Shown: positions 24,495 through 32,164 of the stretch, one piece after another
Layout of the letters: every line of letters begins with the position of its first letter
Numbering within the stretch: position 1 is the stretch's first letter
Origin: Halosimplex salinum
Lineage (GTDB): Archaea; Halobacteriota; Halobacteria; Halobacteriales; Haloarculaceae
Direction: 5' to 3'
DNA: 64,000 nucleotides
NCBI RefSeq assembly: GCF_003730195.1
Contig: NZ_QWGG01000014.1
Location: 35,530-99,529 of the forward strand
Made by a program: the position numbers and the translations under genes
The notes under the pieces: model-generated
Databases searched by the model: none
Told to the model about the DNA's origin: nothing
The model's input: only the letters and a program-made list of their open reading frames with translations

Positions 24495-25238
24495 ATGCCC
24501 CTTCAGATCGATACGGTTGACGAGCAGATTCTGTATTATCTATCTCAAGAGGCCCGACACACCTCTGCGCCCGATATCGCAGAGAAAGTCGACGTCTCGG
24601 CACCGACCGTGCGAAACCGAATCCGGCGTCTCGAGGAGGAGGGCGTGATTCGAGGATACCACGCCGATATTGATTATCAGAAGGTCGGTGGCCGGCTGAC
24701 CAACCATTACGTCTGTAGTACGGGGAATCGAGACCGAGAAGAGATGGCCCACCGTGTACTCGACGTCCCGGGAGTGATCAACGTTCGAGAGATCATGTCC
24801 GGAAAAGGTGACCTCCGGATTACGGTCGTCGGGACGGACACCGACGATCTTACGCGGATCGCGCAAGGGATTACATCGCTCGGTATCGAGATCGACGACG
24901 AAGACTTGATACACAGAGAGTATTTCCGCCCATACGCCCCATTCGGGCCCCGCGACGAAGAGGGAGCCTCACCAGTGACCGGCGTCGCGGGGCTTGCGGG
25001 CGATGCCGATGTCGTTGAAATCATTGTGAGAGAACAGGCCCCAATCGCCGGGAAAACGCTCCAAGAAGCGAACGAAGAGGAGCTCATCCCCTCCGATGTG
25101 CTTGTCGTCCGGATCAACCGTGATGAGGGGACCATCACTCCGACGGGGGAGACGTTGATCAAGGAGGACGATTTCGTCACGATCCATTCACGCTCAGGGG
25201 TGACTGAAGAGACACTCGAAGCCTTTACCGGAGACTAA
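24495..25238 (+). CDS. Lrp/AsnC-type regulator fused to an RCK_C (TrkA-C) domain
   Basis: A 247-residue protein. Residues 1-60 are an AsnC-type HTH (TVDEQILYYLSQEARHTSAPD, APTVRNRIRRLEEEGVIRGY), about 65-145 a RAM-like ligand domain (GVINVREIMSGKGDLRITVVG), and about 165-245 an RCK_C domain (VVEIIVREQAPIAGKTLQEA) very like the C terminus of the TrkA encoded at 20168. RCK_C domains bind ions or nucleotides. Divergent from the Trk cluster, it probably controls that cluster in response to the ligand sensed by the TrkA C-terminal domain. Confidence 0.88.
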   Translation: MPLQIDTVDEQILYYLSQEARHTSAPDIAEKVDVSAPTVRNRIRRLEEEGVIRGYHADIDYQKVGGRLTNHYVCSTGNRDREEMAHRVLDVPGVINVREIMSGKGDLRITVVGTDTDDLTRIAQGITSLGIEIDDEDLIHREYFRPYAPFGPRDEEGASPVTGVAGLAGDADVVEIIVREQAPIAGKTLQEANEEELIPSDVLVVRINRDEGTITPTGETLIKEDDFVTIHSRSGVTEETLEAFTGD

Positions 25239-25288
25239 GACAGGAGCTGAGGGTTCGCAAGCGGGCTCGATGGTTCACGTCAGTGACT

Positions 25289-25320
25289 GTTTTTCTGGCG
25301 CCGGCGATGGGTGCCGGCGC
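25289..25320 (+). promoter_or_regulatory. GGGTG-loop hairpin element E10
   Basis: GTTTTTC (25289-25295) then an 8-bp stem GCGCCGGC (25298-25305)/GCCGGCGC (25313-25320) around GATGGGT. It is identical in stem and loop to E8, 9.3 kb away. The start codon is 20 nt downstream. Confidence 0.75.
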
Positions 25321-25340
25321 ACACGCGTCGGCGGTTATCG

Positions 25341-25913
25341 ATGTCGACACGAAGTCAACTCCGATTCATCCAACGGAGCGAGACCGCAGACGAACAGTCC
25401 GAAACCGACCGCATCGCACAAATCTACCGACACTCGGACGGCTATCCCGACAGCGTCCTCCGTGACCTTGTCCAGCTGAAGCAGTTGCTCGACGAGACGC
25501 GAACTGAGCGCGGGCCTGCGTACGCCGCTGCCCAGTTCCTGTTCCTCGACACGCTCTCGACCATGACCCTCTACGTGGACGAAGGGCGTGACCGGAGCAT
25601 CCACGCTGACCACCCCTCGGATCTCCTCGAGCCGGACAATATGGAGCATCTTGACCAGCCGCTGTTCCTGCTCGGTCATGGCGTCGAGAATCCGGCCGAC
25701 GGCATCCACGGCGACGAGGAATATCTCTACGTCGTCGAGCTCCCAACCCGGAACCCATTCGAGGAGCCCTCCGAGTGGACCGTTAAGGTGAGCGGTCATT
25801 CCGCATTCCCGCGCTGGGATGGCCCGACCGAGGAAGCCTTCGAGCGGGCCAGCTGGCAGTTCCACGGCCCGCTTGAGCACGCACTCGAAGAGCTGGTCGC
25901 TGAGGCGGCGTAA
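25341..25913 (+). CDS. Hypothetical haloarchaeal plasmid protein
   Basis: A 190-residue protein starting MSTRSQLRFIQRSETADEQ. An in-frame ATG ten codons earlier lies within hairpin E10, so 25341 is preferred. It has a helical first half (DLVQLKQLLDETRTERGPAYA...LFLDTLSTMTLYVDEG) and a beta-rich second half (YLYVVELPTRNPFEEPSEW). No family recognised. It is convergent with the minus-strand zinc-ribbon frame. Confidence 0.65.
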   Translation: MSTRSQLRFIQRSETADEQSETDRIAQIYRHSDGYPDSVLRDLVQLKQLLDETRTERGPAYAAAQFLFLDTLSTMTLYVDEGRDRSIHADHPSDLLEPDNMEHLDQPLFLLGHGVENPADGIHGDEEYLYVVELPTRNPFEEPSEWTVKVSGHSAFPRWDGPTEEAFERASWQFHGPLEHALEELVAEAA

Positions 25914-25926
25914 ACACCGAGCCCGC

Positions 25927-26271
25927 TCAGATGATGCCGCCGATGACGAGTAGTCCGACGACGAGCAGCAGCGTCGCGACCACGCTCCCACCGGCCAGCC
26001 ACTTGTTCTCCATCGCTTTCTCGTGGAGGGGCATGTCGGCGTACTCCTCGCGGAACGCTTCGAGGTTCTCCTCGTCGTAGAAGTACTTCGTCTTCAGCGC
26101 GAACCGCTCGGTGACTGCACAGCCCGTACAGATCGGCTCACCTTCCAGCCGCTCCGTTTTGATGTGGCTGGTGCAGGCGATGGCCCCGCAGTTCGGACAG
26201 TACGTGTACGTCTCGTCGACGCCACTCGTGTCACAGTGGACGCACCGATGGATGCCGTCCTCGGCGGTCAC
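25927..26271 (-). CDS. Zinc-ribbon/TM C-terminal part of an interrupted nuclease gene
   Basis: A 114-residue frame with two CxxC pairs (CVHCDTSGVDETYTYCPNCG and CTGC) and one C-terminal transmembrane helix (AGGSVVATLLLVVGLLVIGG). Its frame is open upstream through 15 more sense codons (EYTYPYEYYTAGPSR) to a TAG at 26317-26319, which ends the restriction-endonuclease-like gene in the same frame. The simplest reading is one former membrane-anchored nuclease split by a nonsense change. Independent translation from the GTG at 26271 is possible. Confidence 0.6.
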   Translation of the reverse strand: MTAEDGIHRCVHCDTSGVDETYTYCPNCGAIACTSHIKTERLEGEPICTGCAVTERFALKTKYFYDEENLEAFREEYADMPLHEKAMENKWLAGGSVVATLLLVVGLLVIGGII

Positions 26272-26316
26272 TCGTGACGGGCCTGCCGTGTAGTACTCGT
26301 AGGGATAGGTGTACTC

Positions 26317-27291
26317 CTAGATGTCGGTGGTGTGCCGAACCGCGGGGAGGTACACCGGTTCGATCGACTGGACGGAGATATCCGAGCGGTTCGGCTCGCA
26401 GGTCTTGTTGTACGTGACGTTGTTGTCGCCGGTGTAGGTGACCGTCGTCGTGTGATGCTGCTGGAGTCGCTTGACGGCCCACTCCTTGTACTCCGTTTGG
26501 GTCTGCCCGTACCGCCGCTCCTCGACGTCGTCGAACACCTCTCCGAACTGCTCGGTGTCGAGGTCGACCGTCGCGTGGAGGTTCTCGGTGACCAGCGTCG
26601 CGACGTCTTCATCGACGACCTGCGGCTGCCCGCGCTCGGCGTGGGCGACGAATCGCGATCGGTCGTTGATCCGGTGGATGACGCCCACCGACGTCTCGAA
26701 GACGGCGTTCGTGTCCGCGGTGACCGCGACCACCGGGCGGAACGTCACCGATGAGTGCGGTTCTAGGAGGTCGGCGGCCTCGATGTTCTCGATGTCGCGG
26801 AACGCCTCCGTGACTGGCGCGTCGACGTCGGCAGCCGGGTCGTACGGGCGTAGGGTCTCGTCGCAGAGAATCTCGATGCGACCGTTGTAGAGGTCGAGGC
26901 CGATCTCGTCCGCAATCTCCCGGAGATCCTCGCCGTCGAGCAGCTCGATTGGATGGGGGTCGTCGTTCTGCTGGAGGCGGTCGGCGTACTCCTGAGCAGG
27001 GTTCGTAAACCGGCCGGTCGTGACGACCATTCCGCGTTTCGGGCCGTCGAAGTCGAACGTCGCGATCGCCGAATGGAGCTTCTGGACGACCGGCCGCCCG
27101 ACTGTCCCCGTGTGCTTGCACTCGACGATGATCGCACGCCGGGTGCCGTCGACGACCTCCTCCATGATGACGTCGCGACCCTCGTCAGCCGTGCGGTCGG
27201 CCTGGCGGACGTTCTCGTAGCCGAGGTTGCGAAACACGTCCTCCATCACGTCCTCGAACTCGAACCCCGAGAGATCGTCCAGTACAGCCAT
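26317..27291 (-). CDS. Mrr-like restriction endonuclease family protein (truncated by TAG)
   Basis: A 324-residue frame starting MAVLDDLSGFEFEDVMEDVF. Residues about 8-115 are a Mrr-type PD-(D/E)XK domain: FEFEDVMEDVFRNLGYENV, DEGRDVIMEE (catalytic D), IIVECKHTG (ExK) and the following QKLHSAIATF helix. The remaining 200 residues are a beta-rich domain. The frame stops at a TAG but continues open for 130 more codons (25927-26316). Mrr-like enzymes cut modified DNA. The loss of the zinc-ribbon/TM tail would release it from the membrane or inactivate it. ATG 27291 chosen over an upstream TTG. Confidence 0.75.
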   Translation of the reverse strand: MAVLDDLSGFEFEDVMEDVFRNLGYENVRQADRTADEGRDVIMEEVVDGTRRAIIVECKHTGTVGRPVVQKLHSAIATFDFDGPKRGMVVTTGRFTNPAQEYADRLQQNDDPHPIELLDGEDLREIADEIGLDLYNGRIEILCDETLRPYDPAADVDAPVTEAFRDIENIEAADLLEPHSSVTFRPVVAVTADTNAVFETSVGVIHRINDRSRFVAHAERGQPQVVDEDVATLVTENLHATVDLDTEQFGEVFDDVEERRYGQTQTEYKEWAVKRLQQHHTTTVTYTGDNNVTYNKTCEPNRSDISVQSIEPVYLPAVRHTTDI

Positions 27292-27353
27292 CCTCAATTA
27301 TGTGAACAGTACGTTGCAACTGCCAAATACGTTGCCGAACGCTACGCCGTCCT

Positions 27354-27385
27354 GTTTGTTGAACCCCTGAGAGGGGTGCGGGGGT
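27354..27385 (+). promoter_or_regulatory. GGGTG-loop hairpin element E11
   Basis: GTTTGTTG precedes stem ACCCC (27363-27367)/GGGGT (27381-27385) around a loop containing GAGAGGGGTGC. The outer A-T pair replaces the G-C of other copies, a compensatory change. The start codon is 24 nt downstream. Confidence 0.7.
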
Positions 27386-27409
27386 CACCGAACCGCCCGC
27401 GAGCAACGA

Positions 27410-28096
27410 ATGAACGGGAATGTACCTGCAGCCAGTTCGGAATCCGTTTCAGTCGCATCGTCCGCACAGTTCCACCGAGACACAGTCGAATACGTCGGCT
27501 TCCGCGTCGACGGCCAAGCCGTCGTCCTGAACCTCTCGGAGCATCGGCGACTCTCCCTCGAGCGCAGTCTGGACCTCATCAACCACAGTCCAAGCGGGTT
27601 CGAGTGGGGGTACAGTGGTAGCGGGCCCGCCCAGCTCGCGTGCGCACTCCTACTCGACTACTACGACGACGAACAGGCCGCCCGTGAGCACTACATCGCG
27701 TTCCGGAATCAGGTGGTCTCGCAGCTGGAGTGCGACGGTACCGCGGCGTGTTGGCACCTCACCGGCGAGGAGATCGACGCCGCGATGGCGACCCTTACCG
27801 ACGACGGCGTCGCCCTCCCCGACGGTGGACGGCCGTCGCCGACGCTCCCCGAGAACTGGCGAACCGTCTCCCACCCGGACCGGCGGGTCTTCCAGCGCGC
27901 TGATCGCGACCACTACATCGTACACGGGGATGGAAGCGACGAGTGGCTGGTCGTTCTCTGCAGCCAGGGCGACCATGCGTATCCTGCCCCGCTTGCACAT
28001 CGGACGGTTGCCGAGGAGGCTGACGTGGAACAGGTAATCCAGAAGCTCGCAGAGGAGAGCAACGACCTCATCGAACCCCCAGAGGGGGAGCCCTGA
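27410..28096 (+). CDS. DUF6166-like haloarchaeal protein
   Basis: A 228-residue protein. Residues about 27-105 (VEYVGFRVDGQAVVLNLSEH...HSPSGFEWGYSGSGPAQLA) match what I recall as the DUF6166 pattern, with the invariant-looking GFEWGYSGSGPAQLA run. The second half contains another acidic domain (YIVHGDGSDEWLVVLCSQGD). No biochemical role known. The stop overlaps the ATG of a 43-residue gene (TGATG). Confidence 0.7.
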   Translation: MNGNVPAASSESVSVASSAQFHRDTVEYVGFRVDGQAVVLNLSEHRRLSLERSLDLINHSPSGFEWGYSGSGPAQLACALLLDYYDDEQAAREHYIAFRNQVVSQLECDGTAACWHLTGEEIDAAMATLTDDGVALPDGGRPSPTLPENWRTVSHPDRRVFQRADRDHYIVHGDGSDEWLVVLCSQGDHAYPAPLAHRTVAEEADVEQVIQKLAEESNDLIEPPEGEP

Positions 28097-28227
28097 TGGA
28101 GACGCTTCGACTGGCGCGAGCCACCCACCAGCTCCTCGAACGTGGGGTCGAGGCGCTCAAGAAGATCGGACGCGAACTGGAGCGATACAACGACCGACAG
28201 GAGACCACCGACGACACCGACTCGTAA
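28096..28227 (+). CDS. Small helical protein (43 aa), coupled
   Basis: ATG at 28096 overlaps the preceding TGA; TAA at 28225-28227. The product METLRLARATHQLLERGVEA... is one amphipathic helix of about 33 residues and an acidic tail. The overlap and codon use support a real gene. Function unknown. Confidence 0.5.
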   Translation: METLRLARATHQLLERGVEALKKIGRELERYNDRQETTDDTDS

Positions 28228-28397
28228 CCCAACCATAGTCTGTAGACTAATGGCGGAGTGCCGGATTCCAGTATATGCAAACTCCCGAGCAGATTGACCG
28301 TACAGGGAGAAGCGAAGAGCAAAATCTGGCCGGATTTGATACAATATTGTGATTTCTTTGGCTTAAACCTATGTTGAAAGAGACACGAGTTGGTAAT

Positions 28398-28787
28398 ATG
28401 GCGACAAGGATGGCCACCCGGCTCGAGAACTTCTTCGAGCAACGAACCGACGGGAATCTCCGAAGTATCGTGAAATACGAGGAAGACACGTACGAGATCG
28501 TCCATCTCAGGGACGACGTCGCTGAGCAATATACGACAGACGAACTCGAATCAGCAATTGACGATTCCCGGATGGAATCGTTGACGGCGCCAATCTACGA
28601 GAACACCTTCTCAGAAGACCACGGACAGCTCACCTGCCTTGTGCAGTGCTTCGAGAACGTTATCGAGATGAATTTCGTTCTCGAAGATGGAGTTGGAGCC
28701 GCAGTCGCACTTGATGCGGAAGCGATGGCTGATGCTCACGGACTTGTAGCTGAAGCAAGGCGGATCGTCCTCGAAGAACGAGAGTAG
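28398..28787 (+). CDS. Hypothetical haloarchaeal protein
   Basis: A 129-residue protein starting MATRMATRLENFFEQRTDGN at ATG 28398 (an upstream in-frame start at 28371 overlaps the TATA-like CTTAAACC). It contains LRSIVKYEEDTYEIVHLRDDVAE and a beta strand region (QLTCLVQCFENVIEMNFVLE). This resembles a widespread haloarchaeal small-protein family of unknown role. An ACAATATTGT palindrome lies about 50 nt upstream. Confidence 0.65.
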   Translation: MATRMATRLENFFEQRTDGNLRSIVKYEEDTYEIVHLRDDVAEQYTTDELESAIDDSRMESLTAPIYENTFSEDHGQLTCLVQCFENVIEMNFVLEDGVGAAVALDAEAMADAHGLVAEARRIVLEERE

Positions 28788-28853
28788 TCGCCGACAATAG
28801 GCCATCCAGTCTCATTTTTGAGGGGCTCTTCGCGCCAATCTGCGAAGGCCCAA

Positions 28854-28894
28854 TTAACCAACGAGTTCCGGGACCGAAGACGAGTGTTGGTTAA
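28854..28894. repeat. Inverted-repeat element IR-3
   Basis: TTAACCAAC (28854-28862) and GTTGGTTAA (28886-28894), 41 bp overall, with a non-conserved 23-base spacer. Hairpin element E12 begins 9 nt after it. Confidence 0.85.
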
Positions 28895-28903
28895 AGTAGT
28901 GTA

Positions 28904-28935
28904 GTTTTTGCGCCCGGGAGAGGGGCGCAGGGCGC
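28904..28935 (+). promoter_or_regulatory. GGGTG-loop hairpin element E12
   Basis: GTTTTTG then stem GCGCCC (28910-28915)/GGGCGC (28930-28935) around loop GGGAGAGGGGCGCA. The start codon follows after 6 nt, the shortest spacing in the set together with E13. Confidence 0.65.
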
Positions 28936-28941
28936 GCGACG

Positions 28942-30144
28942 ATGCAGTCGCACGTCGACGAGGATTCCTCAAGTGAGGTGACCGAAATGAAAGATCCAGA
29001 GTCCAGAACCATCTTCGCTGGCGTCGATGGACGTACCGACACCGAACTACCTGAGTGGTACCGAGAGCGTCACAGGGATGCAGACACCGTGACCTTCGCC
29101 GAGGCGGTTCGTGATCTTCCGCAAGCCGTCGAGACGACCGTGGCGTACCAGAATCCATACACCGACGAGTGGGTCGAGACGGAGCGGTTCAACGCGCTCG
29201 TCGAGCCGAGTCGCGCCCGCTCGCAGGGCCGTGAAGCGGAAGCGGGGACAGACCCATTGTTCCATATCCCGACTGACTCGTACTCGATCATCAACCCGGT
29301 CGACGTCTACGGCCCGCTAGAGGAGGTCCTCCGCGAGGAGACCATCGACGGGACGCCGCTGGGCGAGGTGATGTTCGGCGAGATTCGGCGCTACCGGGGC
29401 GGCGGCGAGGTCCACATGGACATCATGTTCGACGGCCTCGAGGTGCGCCTTCCTGGCCGGTCGGACCCGATCACGATGGGCGTCACGTCGGGCTACGACT
29501 TCTTCGGCGAGCACGCCGTCTACGTGGAGGGGTTCGCCCAGGATGGCTACTGCTCGAACACGATGCGCTCGCTCACCGACAAGGAGGTCATCAAACACGT
29601 CGGCGACGTGCGGAACTTCCGGAGCTGGTGGGAGGAACTCCTCGCACAGGTCGAACTCGTCGCCGACGACCTCTTCGAGTTCATCCGGGACGCTCAGGAC
29701 ATCGACCTCGACTTCTCGGAGCTCCCGTTCACCGTCACGGAGTTCTACACCCTGCTGGGCTTCCCGGACTACCTGGCCGAGCGCGCCGCCGGCGATGCAG
29801 AAGCCAACGCCGCGTCACCGTTCGAGATCGATATGTGGACGCTGCATTCCGGCGCGACGTACGCGCTCACCCACTTCTTCCAGGGGAAAGAAGGGGCGTC
29901 TCTCGATCAGTACGTCCGCATCGCCAACGACATTCTGTTCAACCCGGAAGGCACGATCGAGCGCGTCGAGCAGGCGTACAAGCAGGAGTTAGAGGCGGAC
30001 GACGACGGGTCACAGGCCTCCCTGGCCGGCGAACGAGCGCTGGCGAGCATCGAGCGCGTCAGCGACGATCTGCAGGAGAAGGTCGATCAGTTCGAGAAGC
30101 GTGAGGATGCGCTCCGTGAGCGGTTCCAAGAAGCGATGAGCTGA
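28942..30144 (+). CDS. Phage/plasmid-type protein (DUF932-like, tentative)
   Basis: A 400-residue protein starting MQSHVDEDSSSEVTEMKDPE (a second start MKDPESRT is 15 codons in). Its layout resembles DUF932/phage-plasmid proteins: an N-terminal variable part, a central PTDSYSIINPVDVYGPLEEVL...EVHMDIMFDGLEV, a conserved-looking CSNTMR, and a long helical C terminus with coiled coil (residues about 345-400). Members are common on plasmids and in phages; function unknown. It is led by IR-3 and hairpin E12. Confidence 0.6.
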   Translation: MQSHVDEDSSSEVTEMKDPESRTIFAGVDGRTDTELPEWYRERHRDADTVTFAEAVRDLPQAVETTVAYQNPYTDEWVETERFNALVEPSRARSQGREAEAGTDPLFHIPTDSYSIINPVDVYGPLEEVLREETIDGTPLGEVMFGEIRRYRGGGEVHMDIMFDGLEVRLPGRSDPITMGVTSGYDFFGEHAVYVEGFAQDGYCSNTMRSLTDKEVIKHVGDVRNFRSWWEELLAQVELVADDLFEFIRDAQDIDLDFSELPFTVTEFYTLLGFPDYLAERAAGDAEANAASPFEIDMWTLHSGATYALTHFFQGKEGASLDQYVRIANDILFNPEGTIERVEQAYKQELEADDDGSQASLAGERALASIERVSDDLQEKVDQFEKREDALRERFQEAMS

Positions 30145-30162
30145 TACTCGAACTTCCGTCTC

Positions 30163-30507
30163 TCAGTTGTTTTCTGTTGCCCACTGGAGTAACGGTTCCA
30201 GTCGTGTTCGAACCTCGTCGCCGTCGTCAGTCAACGCGTATTCGACACGCGGCGGAATTTCGTTGTACTGCGTCCGTGAGACGAGCCCTGCCTCCCTGAA
30301 CTCGTCGAGGCGTTTCGAGATCGTGGACGTGCTCGCCGTCGGGAGGTGGTCCTCGATCTCCGCGAACCGCAGTGAGTCGTGCGCGCCGATGATACTGACG
30401 AGTTGCATCGCGTATTTCCGGCTCAACGTGTCGATGACACCCGTGAGTGGACAATAGCACGTGCCGTCGACGTCACAGACGGGTGCTGATGAGGTGGTAT
30501 CTGCCAT
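30163..30507 (-). CDS. HxlR-family winged-helix regulator, probable metal sensor
   Basis: A 114-residue protein. The HxlR core is TLSRKYAMQLVSIIGAHDSLRFAEIEDHL...ISKRLDEFREAGLVSRTQY...PRVEYALTDDG. Before it lies CDVDGTCYCP, three cysteines within eight residues, well suited to bind Hg2+ or another soft metal. It is divergent from the mercuric reductase gene, with two CCATAGCTTTG repeats between them. Likely the repressor or derepressor of the mer genes. Confidence 0.8.
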   Translation of the reverse strand: MADTTSSAPVCDVDGTCYCPLTGVIDTLSRKYAMQLVSIIGAHDSLRFAEIEDHLPTASTSTISKRLDEFREAGLVSRTQYNEIPPRVEYALTDDGDEVRTRLEPLLQWATENN

Positions 30508-30541
30508 AGCTTTGCGGCCTCCAACTTACTCCATAGCTTTG
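30504..30541. promoter_or_regulatory. CCATAGCTTTG direct repeats in the mer promoter
   Basis: The 11-mer CCATAGCTTTG occurs at 30504-30514 and 30531-30541, spacing 27 bp. The first copy covers the start codon of the HxlR gene; a GTATAAGCC box at 30551 serves merA. Candidate binding site for the HxlR-type regulator. Confidence 0.6.
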
Positions 30542-30585
30542 GACTCCGAAGTATAAGCCTTTCCCGTCGTAAAGTAATAGTACGC

Positions 30586-32040
30586 GTGACGAGCGACTCT
30601 CAATACGATCTCGTGATTCTCGGCGGCGGTGCCGCAGCCTTCGCCGCGATTACCGAAGCAAGCCGCCGAAATCTCTCGACGGCGATGGTGAACACCGGCC
30701 TGCCGATCGGTGGGACCTGCGTGAATGTCGGCTGTGTGCCGAGTAAGCATCTGCTTGCCGTCACCGAGAGCGGCGCTGCAGCGTCGGAGAACCCCTTCGA
30801 CGCCGTTCGATACCCCGAGGAGCCGACCGTTGACTGGGCCGACGCACTCGACGGAACCGACGAACTCGTCGAACGGTTCCGCCAGGAGAACTACGTCGAC
30901 GTCGCTGAACACTTCGAGACTGACATCTACGAGGGCTACGGCCAGCTGGTCGACGACACAACCATCGAGGTCGTTGAAGGAACCGACGAAGGTGCGCGTA
31001 TCACCGGGGAGAAAGCCCTGATCGCGACCGGAAGTTCACCATGGGCGCCACCCATCGACGGCCTCGACGACATCGACTACTACACGAGCGAAACCATCCT
31101 CGAAGAGCGGGACCTCCCGGAGCGCATCGTCATCATCGGAGGCGGCTATATCGCCCTCGAGTGGGGGCAGATTCTCCACCGCGTCGGCGTCGACGTGACC
31201 ATCCTCCAGCGCTCCGAGCGTGTCCTCTCGGGAATGGAAGGCCAGCTCGGGCGAGAGATGCAGCGCGCATTCGAAGACGAAGGGATCGATGTGGTCACCG
31301 GCAACGACTTCCAGCGCGTGCGCACATCAGCAACTGACGGCGGGGTCGAAGCAATCCAATCGAGCGTCATTGTCGAGACAGTCGTCGAGGGCACCGAGCA
31401 GACGGTGACCGGGGACGCACTATTCGTCGCGACCGGTGTTCAGCCCAACAGCGAGGGTATCGCCCTCGAATCAGTGGGAGTTGAAACGAACGACGACGGG
31501 ACGATCCACGTCGACGAGCACTTCCAGACCACGAATCCCGACGTGTACGCCGGTGGCGACGTAATCGGCGAGCCCGAACTGGAGACGGTCGCCGCCAAGG
31601 AAGGCAATCACGCCGTCAAGAACGCCTTCGGCGATGAAGGCGTCAGCATCGACTACGATGCGGTCCCCGCAGTCGTCTTCACAAGTCCCGAGGTCGCAGC
31701 CGTCGGGACGACCGAATTCGAGTACATGGACGAACACGGCATCTGTTCCTGTCGGACCGTCCAGATGGAGGACGTACCGCGAGCGAAAGCTGTCAAAAAC
31801 ACGGATGGCCTCGTCCAGGTCGTCAAGCACCACGAGACCGACGAAATCGTCGGCGTCCACATGGTCGGGCCCCGTGCCGCTGACATGATTATGGAAGCCA
31901 CACTGGCTGTGAGGTTCGGCCTCACCATCGACGACATCATCGACACCGTCCACCCGTTCCCGACGTTCTCCGAGGCGTTCAAACACGCCTGTCAGGCGTT
32001 CCGCCGGGACACGGCTACGATGAGCTGCTGTATCGAGTAA
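30586..32040 (+). CDS. merA: Mercuric reductase
   Basis: A 484-residue FAD-dependent disulfide reductase. YDLVILGGGAAAFAAI is the FAD-binding start, GGTCVNVGCVPSK holds the redox cysteines (C45, C50) in the exact MerA-type spacing, IVIIGGGYIALEWGQ is the NAD(P)H Rossmann motif, and the C terminus ends TMSCCIE with the vicinal cysteines (C481, C482) that hand Hg2+ to the active site. It reduces Hg2+ to volatile Hg0 in the cytoplasm. No N-terminal HMA domain. The start is a GTG downstream of a TATA box near 30551. Confidence 0.93.
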   Translation: MTSDSQYDLVILGGGAAAFAAITEASRRNLSTAMVNTGLPIGGTCVNVGCVPSKHLLAVTESGAAASENPFDAVRYPEEPTVDWADALDGTDELVERFRQENYVDVAEHFETDIYEGYGQLVDDTTIEVVEGTDEGARITGEKALIATGSSPWAPPIDGLDDIDYYTSETILEERDLPERIVIIGGGYIALEWGQILHRVGVDVTILQRSERVLSGMEGQLGREMQRAFEDEGIDVVTGNDFQRVRTSATDGGVEAIQSSVIVETVVEGTEQTVTGDALFVATGVQPNSEGIALESVGVETNDDGTIHVDEHFQTTNPDVYAGGDVIGEPELETVAAKEGNHAVKNAFGDEGVSIDYDAVPAVVFTSPEVAAVGTTEFEYMDEHGICSCRTVQMEDVPRAKAVKNTDGLVQVVKHHETDEIVGVHMVGPRAADMIMEATLAVRFGLTIDDIIDTVHPFPTFSEAFKHACQAFRRDTATMSCCIE

Positions 32041-32065
32041 CCCCCCCACCAGCATTATCCAAATT

Positions 32066-32164
32066 ATGACCGAGGCCAAGAATACAGTGACATCCGCATT
32101 GTGTATAGACCGAGAAGCAACGGCTAGCGACGACACCATCTGTGGAGGGCAGACCGATGAGTAA
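32066..32164 (+). CDS. Possible 32-residue cysteine-containing peptide
   Basis: ATG 32066 to TAA 32162-32164 encodes 32 residues (MTEAKNTVTSALCIDREATA...) with cysteines at positions 13 and 26. It lies exactly between the two disulfide-reductase genes and overlaps the start of the second (32157). A short metal-binding peptide in a mer operon is plausible, but length and lack of known relatives leave this uncertain. Confidence 0.35.
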   Translation: MTEAKNTVTSALCIDREATASDDTICGGQTDE

